NCBI GenBank assembly: GCA_017161075.1 | Contig: CP046174.1 | Span: 1,054,001-1,118,000, forward strand | Direction: 5' to 3' | DNA: 64,000 nucleotides | Source of the DNA: Erysipelotrichaceae bacterium 66202529 | GTDB taxonomy: Bacteria > Bacillota_I > Bacilli_A > Erysipelotrichales > Erysipelotrichaceae | Shown: piece after piece, positions 48,458-56,153 of the stretch | How the letters are laid out: every line of letters starts with the position of its first letter | How positions within the stretch are numbered: position 1 is the stretch's first letter | Notes under the pieces: model-generated | Seen by the model: only the letters and a program-made list of their open reading frames with translations | What the model was told of the DNA's origin: nothing | The model's database searches: none | Position numbers and translations under genes: made by a program

Positions 48458-49621
48458 ACTTTTTCACGACCTCCTCCAAACGAATATCTTCCTTCAGGGA
48501 GAGCGTATCCTCCCAAGTGTTATAACCAGTAAAATGACCATAGGTGGCAGTCTTTTCATAATCAGCATTGCGCAGACACAGCTTTTCGATAATGGCTGCA
48601 GGACGCAGGTTGAAGACCTCAAGGCAGGCCTTGCAGATTGCGTCGTCCGAATACTTGCTGGTACCGAAGGTATTCACAGTGAAGGCCACAGGGTCAGCCT
48701 TGCCAATGGCATAAGAGATACTGACCTCGCATTCCTTCGCAATTCGAGAGGAGACGAGGTTTCTGGCAATGTAACGAGCCATATAGGCACCGGAGCGGTC
48801 AACCTTTGAGGGGTCTTTGCCGGAGAAGGCACCACCGCCATGATGAGCAAGACCACCGTAGCTATCCACCATCAGCTTTCTGCCCGTGAGGCCGGTGTCA
48901 GCATCCGGGCCACCCTTGACGAAGCGACCGGAAGGATTCACCAAAATCTCGGTATCGTTATCAAACGGGAACTTCTCAAAAACGGGCCACAGGATATTGG
49001 AGATGATTTCGCTGCGTAGTTGTTCCAGCTGTACGCTTTCCTTATGCTGGATAGAAACCACGATGGCCTTCACACGAGCAGGCTGTCCGTCATGATATTC
49101 AATAGTGACCTGAGCCTTGCCATCTGGCAAAATATCATGAACAAGACCGGACTTACGGCATTCATCCAGCTTCTTGCAGATGTCATGTGCATAGAGCAGT
49201 GGAAGAGGAAGGTAGCAATAGCCGCCCTCATCAATGGCGTAACCATAAACAGTGCATTGGTCGCCAGCACCTATAGAGGAATACCAGCTGTCGTCGCCGT
49301 TACGGCTTTCTAAGGAGTAATTCACACCGCCAGCGATGTCCGGGCTCTGCTTTCTCATATAAACCTGAAGCAGGCGCCTCCAAGATTTCATGCCGATATC
49401 GTCCAGCACACGCCAGACGACAGCCTGAAGGCTGCCTTGGCAGTGGAGCTAATTTCACCTCCAATAATGATGCGACGGCCAACGGCCATAACCTCCACAG
49501 CAACATGAGCACTTTTGTCTTTTCGTAGATATGCATCCAAAATTGCATCGGCAATTTTATCACACAGCTTGTCAGGATGCCCTTCGCAGACAGATTCTGC
49601 AGTTTTATAAGTAATGTTCAT
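48441..49621 (-). pseudogene. metK: S-adenosylmethionine synthetase (MetK), one-base frameshift
   Basis: ATG 49621 starts MNITYKTAESVCEGHPDKLC (methionine/ATP site GHPDK). After ISSTAKA the frame runs into a stop at 49388. The rest is in the next frame: VLDDIGMKSW, SIGAGDQCTVYGYAIDE, PDADTGLTGRKLMVDSYGG, HHGGGAFSGKDPSKVDRS, so all other motifs are kept. One base is missing at about 49424-49436 (GGCAGCCTTCAGG); restoring it gives 393 residues, the normal length. Either inactivation or an assembly error. Confidence 0.85.
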
Positions 49622-49622
49622 A

Positions 49623-50177
49623 TCAATTTCCTTTCCGTGCACGCAGCAGTAGTTCCATCGTGTCATCCATTGGAGTGGCACCGTTGTACTCGTTGGCACA
49701 ATTCTCTTTTACAATTTGATAGATTTCCATCCAGAGACGATTGGTCTGGGACATAAAGTTCTGACTCATCGCCACATAGGGAGATTGGATTGCATTGCCG
49801 GTAGTGGGGTGTTTGGCTAAAAAGCCGAACTCCGAGATGGCTTCCTCACATTGAATCCACCGGGCAGCGCTCATAGCATAGCGTTCCAAAAGGTCTGGAG
49901 AGACCAAGGAAGCACAATGGCGCTCCTGCAACCATTCCCATGTTTTTTTATAAACTGTCGGAGCAAGCAGCTTTTTACCGTCCTTTTGCTTTGCGGATAA
50001 TAGTCTGGAGGGTTTGGGCATCGGCTGACCTTCTAAATCGGCTGATTGGTTATCGAAGTCAATGACAGTCAACTCTCGTTTGCCCGGATTTCCCTCGGCG
50101 AGCTTATCAGCTAAGGGCTTTTTCTTGGCTCCAGCTCCTATACGAGCACCGCCACGGTTAGTACCGTCCTTAGCCAT
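49623..50177 (-). CDS. Terminase small subunit, P27 family
   Basis: A 184-residue DNA-recognition subunit of the packaging machine. ATG 50177 follows AGGAGGTG. It has the P27 pattern (GGARIGAGAKKKPLADKL, then YAMSAARWIQCEEAI). metK follows after one base. The HNH gene upstream is typical for cos-type packaging. Confidence 0.85.
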   Translation of the reverse strand: MAKDGTNRGGARIGAGAKKKPLADKLAEGNPGKRELTVIDFDNQSADLEGQPMPKPSRLLSAKQKDGKKLLAPTVYKKTWEWLQERHCASLVSPDLLERYAMSAARWIQCEEAISEFGFLAKHPTTGNAIQSPYVAMSQNFMSQTNRLWMEIYQIVKENCANEYNGATPMDDTMELLLRARKGN

Positions 50178-50287
50178 TTTCACACCTCCTGTTCTGGGGC
50201 CTGTATACCCCGTTTGAATTTGCGACTTTGTGCGTAAGAGCCCACGCCCGTTCCACGGGAACTTCACCGTAGAGAAGTAGACCGCCC
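50178..50287. other. Gap between HNH and small terminase; possible cos region
   Basis: A 110-base gap without coding features between HNH and terS. In HNH-terS phages the cohesive-end site usually lies nearby. The sequence has a G+C-rich stretch (CCACGCCCGTTCCACGGG). No direct mark of cos is visible. Confidence 0.25.
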
Positions 50288-50647
50288 CTACCGGTTGTGC
50301 CAACGGTCTCCGTGTTCGGCATGGAGCTTCGCATGACAGCTTTTGCAAAGGGCGATGAGATTACTTCTATCGTGCGTACCACCCTGTGAGAGTGGGAGCT
50401 TGTGATGTATCTCCTCGGTCGCAACGTAACGTCCGTCCTTCAGGCACTGCTCACAAAGTGGATGGGCAGCAGCGAAGCTGTCACGGATACGTTTCCAAGC
50501 CCGTCCATAGCGTCGCTTGACAGCAGGGTCACGGTCGTATCGTTCGTAGCGCTTGTTCTCTTCCTTTTCATGTTCGGGACAGTAGCGACCCTCTGTTAGG
50601 TTGGGGCAACCGGGATGAGAACACGGTCGTTTGGGTTTTCTTGGCAT
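50288..50647 (-). CDS. HNH endonuclease
   Basis: A 119-residue nuclease with a zinc-binding CSHPGCPNLTEGRYC and CEQCLKDG, then EEIHHKLPLSQGG and LCKSCHAKLHAEHGD (the H-N-H core). HNH proteins next to the terminase stimulate cos cleavage in HK97-type phages. AAAGGAGGTG precedes the ATG. Confidence 0.9.
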   Translation of the reverse strand: MPRKPKRPCSHPGCPNLTEGRYCPEHEKEENKRYERYDRDPAVKRRYGRAWKRIRDSFAAAHPLCEQCLKDGRYVATEEIHHKLPLSQGGTHDRSNLIALCKSCHAKLHAEHGDRWHNR

Positions 50648-50672
50648 TGGCGTTCACCTCCTTTGGGCATAA

Positions 50673-50707
50673 GAAAAGCCCTGCAGGTCGGGGTGACCTA
50701 CAAGGCT
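50673..50707 (-). terminator. Terminator between the late regulator and the packaging genes
   Basis: AGCCCTGCAGGTC (50677-50689) pairs with GACCTACAAGGCT (50695-50707) with two G-U pairs, and TTTTCTTA follows on the minus strand. It ends the early operon. The late promoter should lie close by, but none is obvious. Confidence 0.7.
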
Positions 50708-50771
50708 CTCTGTGATTTTCGCTTTTCGCTATTGTAATAATATCATAGGAAGGGATTCTCATTCTATCACA

Positions 50772-51191
50772 TTAGCTCTCATGCTTTGGCGGCACAGTAA
50801 TTTCTTTTAGTGCAGCGCTGTGCATGCGGTGGATGTGCTGCATGGAATAGTTCATATCCACGGCTATCTGCTCCCAGGTGACAAAGCACAGGTAGCGCTT
50901 TTCTAAAAGGGTCTGGTATTCCACATTGGGAACTGCCTTGATGACACCCATGATTTCATGCTTCAGGTCAACCAGTGCATCAATGTCCTCGTTGATTTCT
51001 TCCTGCAGAGAAACAATCTTGATTACAGCATCAGCCATACGGGAGCCGCCATGATTCGGATTTCTCGGCATATCTGAAATCGTAGAGGTGCATCTGGTGG
51101 CCAGCTCGTTCAAGGAAGCAATTTGCTGGATTTTAGAGTTGATACGCTCGTCAAGATAACGGGCCTGTAGTAAGTATTCTTTTTCTGTCAT
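50772..51191 (-). CDS. DUF1492 / ArpU-like late transcription regulator
   Basis: A 139-residue protein. A helical first half (RINSKIQQIASLNELA) leads to a sigma-region-4-like HTH (TLLEKRYLCFVTWEQIAVDMNYSMQHIHRMHSAAL). In related phages this type of protein sits just before the packaging genes and drives late transcription. CCGGAGG precedes the ATG. Confidence 0.8.
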   Translation of the reverse strand: MTEKEYLLQARYLDERINSKIQQIASLNELATRCTSTISDMPRNPNHGGSRMADAVIKIVSLQEEINEDIDALVDLKHEIMGVIKAVPNVEYQTLLEKRYLCFVTWEQIAVDMNYSMQHIHRMHSAALKEITVPPKHES

Positions 51192-51236
51192 ACGATACCT
51201 CCGGAATTTTTATTTCCCTCGGATTGTCTTTGATTG

Positions 51237-52580
51237 TCATAGATTGGCTTTTACGGCATCAATCAAAGCGGTCTGGGTCAGCTCCTTTTGGGAGAGGGCC
51301 TTTAAGATGCGCTCGTCGATGGTGCCTTTTGTGATGAGGTGTTCTATCACCACAGTGCCGGATGTCTGGCCTTGCCTCCATAATCGGGCGTTGGTCTGCT
51401 GATATAATTCCAGTGACCAGGTCAGCCCAAACCAGATAAGGGTGGAGCCGCCAGCCTGTAAATTCAGGCCATGACCGGCAGAAGCAGGATGAATAACAGC
51501 TACCGGGATTTTTCCTGCATTCCAATCGGTGATATCCCGGCTTTCTTTGATTTCTCTTACCGGGAAGCGCCGTTTGATACGTTCCAGGTCATGCTTAAAC
51601 CAGTAGGCCACCAGAACAGGCTTGCCGTTTGCAGCCTCCAGAATATCCTCCAGCGCCTCCAGCTTCCGGTTATGAAATTCAATGGTATCGCCGATATCGG
51701 CATAAATTGCACCATTGGCCAGTTGGGATAGCTTGCCGGTAAGAGAGGCAGCATTTGCAGCAGTCACTTCACCGTCTGGGAGCTGCAATACTAAATCCTT
51801 CTTCAGCTCCTCGTAGCGCAGGCGCTCTTCCTCGGAGAGCTTCACCTCATATTTCGAAGAAATCAGCTCCGGCATCTGCAGGTGGTCAGTGGATTTCATA
51901 GAAATCGTAATATCTGAAATCTGCCTGTAGATAAGCTCCTCTGCATAGGGCAGCGGTTTGTAGGAATAGATAATCATGCCATTTCGTTTATCTGGTAAAA
52001 AATAATTGTTACGGTATTCGGTAATGAAGCGACCGAGGCGCTTGCCCATATCCAGTAACCGGAACTCAGCCCATAAATCCATAAGGCCGTTGGAGCTGGG
52101 CGTGCCTGTCAGACCTATAATGCGTTTGACCTTGGGCCGTACCTTCATCAAGGAACGGAAGCGTTTCGACTGGTGATTTTTGAAAGAGGAGAGCTCGTCG
52201 ATGACCACCATATCATAGTCAAAGGAAAATCCGCTGTCCTCAATCAGCCATCCAAGATTCTCACGGTTGATGATGGTAATATCTGCTGCAGTCATCAAAG
52301 CTGCTCGGCGTTCTTTCACGCTGCCAACAGCAACTGTAAAGGTCAGGTTTTTTAGGTGAGACCACTTTTCAAGCTCTGCTGGCCAGGTATCACGAGCCAC
52401 TCGAAGTGGGGCGACCACCAGAATGCGGTGGGCCAGAAAGCTATCGAATAACAGGTCTGCAATGGCAGTCAGGGAAATTACCGTTTTGCCAAGGCCCATA
52501 TCCAGCAGCACAGCAGCTATGGGATGCTCCTCGATGTAGTCGATAGCATAGGTTTGGTAATCATGAGGTTTGAAGTTCAA
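51237..52580 (-). CDS. SNF2-family DEAD/DEAH-type helicase
   Basis: A 447-residue SF2 translocase. Motifs: DMGLGKT (Walker A), VIDELSSFKNHQSKRF (motif II with DELS, typical of phage SNF2 proteins), GLTGTPSSNG (III), and RLWRQGQTSGTVVIEHLI (VI). The start is TTG 52580, 8 bases after GGAGG; upstream codons in the frame overlap the VRR-NUC gene without a ribosome site. It is paired with the VRR-NUC nuclease, as in many phages. Confidence 0.9.
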   Translation of the reverse strand: MNFKPHDYQTYAIDYIEEHPIAAVLLDMGLGKTVISLTAIADLLFDSFLAHRILVVAPLRVARDTWPAELEKWSHLKNLTFTVAVGSVKERRAALMTAADITIINRENLGWLIEDSGFSFDYDMVVIDELSSFKNHQSKRFRSLMKVRPKVKRIIGLTGTPSSNGLMDLWAEFRLLDMGKRLGRFITEYRNNYFLPDKRNGMIIYSYKPLPYAEELIYRQISDITISMKSTDHLQMPELISSKYEVKLSEEERLRYEELKKDLVLQLPDGEVTAANAASLTGKLSQLANGAIYADIGDTIEFHNRKLEALEDILEAANGKPVLVAYWFKHDLERIKRRFPVREIKESRDITDWNAGKIPVAVIHPASAGHGLNLQAGGSTLIWFGLTWSLELYQQTNARLWRQGQTSGTVVIEHLITKGTIDERILKALSQKELTQTALIDAVKANL

Positions 52581-52842
52581 GAAGCATTCCTCCAATCTGT
52601 TCAGGGTTATCGATGACATAAACACGAAAGCCTAAGGAGCGCAGCAGCCTGTGCCTTGCTTCCTGTAGTGGGCGTGGACGTTTTCCCGATGCCTTCAGTT
52701 CTACAAAAGCGATTACGCCATCAGGTAATAAGATAAGTCGGTCGGGCATCCCATCGAAACTCGGAGACACGAACTTTACAGCGATGCCACCGGCCCTTTT
52801 GACCGCCACAGTTAATTTGGTTTCTATCGTTTTTTCTCGCAT
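52561..52842 (-). CDS. VRR-NUC domain nuclease
   Basis: A 93-residue PD-(D/E)XK-type nuclease. The core is visible in GGIAVKFVSPSFDGMPDRLIL and AFVELKASGKRP (D and ExK). ATG 52842 follows GGGAGG. The end overlaps the SNF2 helicase by 20 bases, so the two probably act together on branched DNA. Confidence 0.88.
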   Translation of the reverse strand: MREKTIETKLTVAVKRAGGIAVKFVSPSFDGMPDRLILLPDGVIAFVELKASGKRPRPLQEARHRLLRSLGFRVYVIDNPEQIGGMLLELQTS

Positions 52843-52877
52843 ACTTGTCCTCCCGTCAGGCTTTTTAAGAAGAGCTG

Positions 52878-52968
52878 CAAGGTGTATCAAGGGTCTTTTC
52901 CTAACTTTTTCTTATAGCTTTTTTTATAGTGCTAAGAGAATTTTTGTATATGACCTTGATACACCTTG
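52878..52968. repeat. 15-bp inverted repeat around an A+T-rich spacer
   Basis: CAAGGTGTATCAAGG (52878-52892) and its exact reverse complement (52954-52968) flank about 60 bases rich in T. It lies between VRR-NUC and the primase-helicase, where a replication origin could be. It could also be a long-loop terminator or an operator. Confidence 0.6.
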
Positions 52969-52981
52969 TCATTATTAAAAA

Positions 52982-55255
52982 TCAGCTCAAGAAATCTTCC
53001 TCAGCATCGTTTCTTTGAGTCAGGCGCAGGCCCTTAAAGTAGCGCTTGCGATTCAGCGTGACACGCTCATAACCAGCGCTCTCCAAGGCAAGATAGAAGT
53101 CTGCCGTATTACGCACATAGTCATTGGTATCCAAGCAGTAATTGCGATACGCCTGATACAAACCAGAGGAGCTTTCCTTATAGGTCGGGTCAATATCGCA
53201 GCAATCCTCCATGAAGTGGCCAAACCAGTCATTTTGATTACGGTATTCGTCGATTGCCTTTTGTACGCAGGCCGGTACGGGAATCTGGTAATCCAGCTCA
53301 ATGACCTTTTTGGCACCCTCGATGACCCACGCCAGAATGCTATCACCGGCATTGTCATACAGGTACTCGCCGTAATTCTTGATGTCGCTGTTGCCGGTAA
53401 TCTTGGCACCAAACGGAATGACGATAAGGCGACGCCAGATACCATCATCGGATGCACTGACACGAGGCAGATGGTTGGTATAAAGCACCAGCGTGTGGCA
53501 GGGCTTGAAGGAGAAGGGGTCTTTATACTTCTTTTCAGCAAACACATCATCTGTGGAACAGAGCTGCTTGACGGTAGAGTCGTTCAAACGGGCACCCTCC
53601 TGCATTTCTGCTGCAATAAGCAGACGCTTGCCCTTGACCTCGGCCATTTCCGGTTTGATGTTTCTACGGCAGCCTACGGTCAGGGTGTCGGCGGAGATAT
53701 TGCCGCTGTACAAGCCAAGCACTCTGGAGATTGCATTCCAGAAGGTAGACTTACCATTTCGGCCATCACCGTAGGCAATGATGAGGGCCTCGACATAAAC
53801 CTTGCCGATAGACGCCAGACCACAAATCATCTGCACATAATCGATAAGCTCCCTATTACTCTGGAAGATAAGGTCAAGGCTATCCAGCCAAAGCTGCTGA
53901 CCCTTTTGGCTCGGTGATACAGAGGTGATTTTGGTAATGTAGTCCTCCGGCAGATGCTCCCTGGCTCCAGCCACACCCTTGCGAAGGTCATAAGTAGCTT
54001 CAGGGGTACAAAGAGCGAAGCAGTCGGCATCCAAATCTCTCGGCGAAATCTCCAGCATTGGGTGCGATTCCTTCAATGTTGAAGTGATGTTTTTGGAATC
54101 ACGGCGCTTGACTGCAAACGCCTGATAGGCCTTGGCTGCGGAAAATTCCTGAAACGCCTGCAGCTGTTCCTCATTCATCAGCTGTTCGGCCTTGCTCTTG
54201 GAGGCGCTGTCCAAAATCGCCTGTGCACCACAGTTCTTCAGCTTTTCCAAAGCGGAGAGCAGGTCGTTACCCGATTCCTTTAATTGGCGACGGGTCAGTT
54301 CATGCGCAACAGCCTGTGCGCCGGGCTCCGATTCCTGCCAATAGTGGTCAGAGTAGCGGATAAAGTGGGTGGCCGGAGAATAGCGCAGCTCTTTTGAAAA
54401 ATACTTCGACAGCACCTCAGCCTGTCCAACATCGGAATAATCGCCCGGCTTATAGCAGGAAGGGTCGTTATAAACCTCCGGTGCCACATAGTCCTCTTGA
54501 TTGGAGAGCCTTGCGTAAAAACGCTGGGCGCTGTGCCAGATAGTACCAAGCTCGCTATTATCCAGCGGCGGCTCACATTTGGCGGCTTCTTCAAGAAAGG
54601 TCTGGTAGGCCTTGTCCGTATCGCCGTATTTCTTGATGACACGACCGGCGAAGCGACTCAGCGTTGCATTGCGGCTGCCCTCCGGGATAACAGAAGAATC
54701 GTATTGCCCCTCCGGCAGACCTTCATCGAATAGGTCATCGTCCAGAAACTCAGTCAAGTTCATGCGGCCCGGATACAGTGCTACTTCGGCAGCAGCAGTT
54801 CCAAAGAAGAAACGTGCGGCATCCAGCGCCTGTGTGTCAAAATACGGAAAAATGGAATTGACCAGCTTCTTCATATCGCTGTACAGGCCAGCATCGGTTA
54901 CGGTCTCAATGGGAAATAGCACATGGAATTTGGGCCTTGCAGCCTTGCCATTTTTCTCACGCTGGTTAAAGCGGCTGTAATGAATGGCAAAGGTCACGCC
55001 TGGAAAAGCCTGCAGAACATCCTCCGGTGTAATCCAGTCTTCAGAATTTTCGGAGTGGTCATTATCGCAGTCTACCGGCAGGCAGTCGCTACCGAGGAAG
55101 TTTTCGCCATTACGATAGCTGTTTCGATACTCGGCACAAACATAATCGTGGCAAATAGCAGCTTTCAGGCTTGCCTCATCTAAAACTACCTGCTTATGAG
55201 GGTAGGAGCAGTTACCGGGATTTCCGGTAACGTCCGCAGAATAAAGTGTAAACAT
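52982..55255 (-). CDS. Phage/plasmid primase-helicase, P4/D5 type
   Basis: A 757-residue replication protein. The N-terminal primase part (1-300) has VDCDNDHSE (an acidic DxD of archaeo-eukaryotic primases). Then comes a D5_N region, and an SF3 helicase with Walker A YGDGRNGKSTFWN (about 495) and LLIAAEMQEGARL. The tail (FYLALESAGYERVTLNRKRYF) looks like a winged helix. ATG 55255 overlaps the upstream stop (TAATG). It probably opens the origin and primes it. Confidence 0.9.
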   Translation of the reverse strand: MFTLYSADVTGNPGNCSYPHKQVVLDEASLKAAICHDYVCAEYRNSYRNGENFLGSDCLPVDCDNDHSENSEDWITPEDVLQAFPGVTFAIHYSRFNQREKNGKAARPKFHVLFPIETVTDAGLYSDMKKLVNSIFPYFDTQALDAARFFFGTAAAEVALYPGRMNLTEFLDDDLFDEGLPEGQYDSSVIPEGSRNATLSRFAGRVIKKYGDTDKAYQTFLEEAAKCEPPLDNSELGTIWHSAQRFYARLSNQEDYVAPEVYNDPSCYKPGDYSDVGQAEVLSKYFSKELRYSPATHFIRYSDHYWQESEPGAQAVAHELTRRQLKESGNDLLSALEKLKNCGAQAILDSASKSKAEQLMNEEQLQAFQEFSAAKAYQAFAVKRRDSKNITSTLKESHPMLEISPRDLDADCFALCTPEATYDLRKGVAGAREHLPEDYITKITSVSPSQKGQQLWLDSLDLIFQSNRELIDYVQMICGLASIGKVYVEALIIAYGDGRNGKSTFWNAISRVLGLYSGNISADTLTVGCRRNIKPEMAEVKGKRLLIAAEMQEGARLNDSTVKQLCSTDDVFAEKKYKDPFSFKPCHTLVLYTNHLPRVSASDDGIWRRLIVIPFGAKITGNSDIKNYGEYLYDNAGDSILAWVIEGAKKVIELDYQIPVPACVQKAIDEYRNQNDWFGHFMEDCCDIDPTYKESSSGLYQAYRNYCLDTNDYVRNTADFYLALESAGYERVTLNRKRYFKGLRLTQRNDAEEDFLS

Positions 55256-55587
55256 TAGTCAAACACCTCCTTGGCTTCTTCCTCCAGTACCTTGGTGATG
55301 AATTTCAGAGCACGAATAGTGGTTTCAAGCTCACAGTCGCCGCCAAGGAAAACCTCAAAGCCTGTGGAATCACCGAAGCGGTCTCGTAGTACATGAATGT
55401 CCATATCAGTGCATCCTGCATCCTGAATACGGAAATAGGTGCGTCCGCCATGACCAGTGTCCCCACCCTGATAGCCAGTTGTGCCAGCTTCCGCTTCGAG
55501 AATGTTGCAGCTTATTACCTCACGGGTATAGGTGCTTATTTCAGTGCCGTCTGGCAGTCTTTTTCTTTTTTCGATTACTTCGTACAT
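55255..55587 (-). CDS. Small conserved phage protein of unknown function
   Basis: A 110-residue protein. ATG 55587 follows GAGGAGGTC. It contains TTGYQGGDTGHGGRTYFRI and ends in an acidic helix (VLEEEAKEVFD). It is coupled to the primase gene. No family recognised with confidence. Confidence 0.6.
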   Translation of the reverse strand: MYEVIEKRKRLPDGTEISTYTREVISCNILEAEAGTTGYQGGDTGHGGRTYFRIQDAGCTDMDIHVLRDRFGDSTGFEVFLGGDCELETTIRALKFITKVLEEEAKEVFD

Positions 55588-55591
55588 AGTC

Positions 55592-56032
55592 TTAGACCTC
55601 CTCAAGATTTTCAGTAAAGTAGCGCAAGCGGTAGTTCTTCCACTTGGCTCGTTCAATTTCAGCTTCCATGCCGGATGAGATACGTTTGCCAAACACCCAG
55701 ACCTCGGAGCACTTGCTCATTAGGGCATTTCCGAAGAACAGCCCAAGCTCTCGTTCCTGTGGGTCTGCGCCATTCAGAAACTGCGGAAATAACAAGTGTG
55801 GTGCGATAGGGATGTATCCGGCTTCTACGGCAAAGCGACTGTAGGCTCTGGCAGCTTTTAGGTTGGTGTCAATATCTCCGGCAAAGGGAGAGCAGATGTA
55901 GACGATAGGCCTGAAGGCAGGTCGTGCTCGTTCTTCCTTATCGATGACAGACAGTGCGCCATAGGCGGTGGGCCAAAAGGTCTCACCTGCCGGTTCGGTC
56001 GGTGCTTGACGCTCCCCACTGGGGAGCAGCAC
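55592..56032 (-). CDS. DUF4406-like protein with start in doubt
   Basis: The DUF4406 core is clear: FRPIVYICSPFAGDIDTN, then AHLLFPQFL, then SEVWVFGKRISSGMEAEIERAK, a nucleoside-deoxyribosyltransferase-like fold. In this frame only a GTG at 56032 is available, and it has no good ribosome site. A well-placed ATG at 56061 (after AGGAGGAAG) starts MSISKFNNE in another frame, resembling the usual N-terminus. Between them is a hairpin CTCCCC/GGGGAG (about 56000-56014). So the gene is probably shifted by an indel or small insertion, or uses an unusual start. Confidence 0.65.
   Translation of the reverse strand: MLLPSGERQAPTEPAGETFWPTAYGALSVIDKEERARPAFRPIVYICSPFAGDIDTNLKAARAYSRFAVEAGYIPIAPHLLFPQFLNGADPQERELGLFFGNALMSKCSEVWVFGKRISSGMEAEIERAKWKNYRLRYFTENLEEV
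56000..56014 (-). repeat. CCAGTGGGG hairpin inside the DUF4406 5' end
   Basis: CTCCCC and GGGGAG pair around ACT in a stretch where the DUF4406 frame changes. Its core CCCACTGG matches the left box of the 35-bp elements. It could be a partial or fifth copy. Confidence 0.4.
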
Positions 56033-56095
56033 TCCTCGTTGTTAAATTTGCTGATGCTCATTGCACGCTTCCTCCTTTCTGGGTGGCATAGAAAA

Positions 56096-56140
56096 AGAGC
56101 GTCCACCTCTAATTTCCCACTGGAGATGAACGCTCGTTTT
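56096..56140 (-). terminator. Terminator of the DNA polymerase gene, containing the left box of copy B
   Basis: On the minus strand GAGCGTTCATCTC pairs with GAGGTGGACGCTC (13 pairs including G-U) around a 13-base loop CAGTGGGAAATTA, and TTTTT follows. The left box of the 35-bp element B forms one side and the loop of this hairpin. Confidence 0.75.
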
Positions 56141-56147
56141 GAGCGGA
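56113..56147 (-). repeat. 35-bp two-box element, copy B
   Basis: TTTCCCACTGGAGA (56113-56126), 12 bases, TTGAGCGGA (56139-56147). It is identical with copy A in 35 of 41 bases over the wider region. It lies between the DNA polymerase stop and the DUF4406 gene. Confidence 0.8.
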
Positions 56148-56153
56148 TATTTA

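Noticed and set aside
49300..49563. 87-codon minus-strand frame in metK
   Set aside because: Third frame of metK with no resemblance to any protein.
53015..53917. Plus-strand 300-codon frame in the primase gene
   Set aside because: Antisense to primase-helicase motifs; open only because of codon bias.
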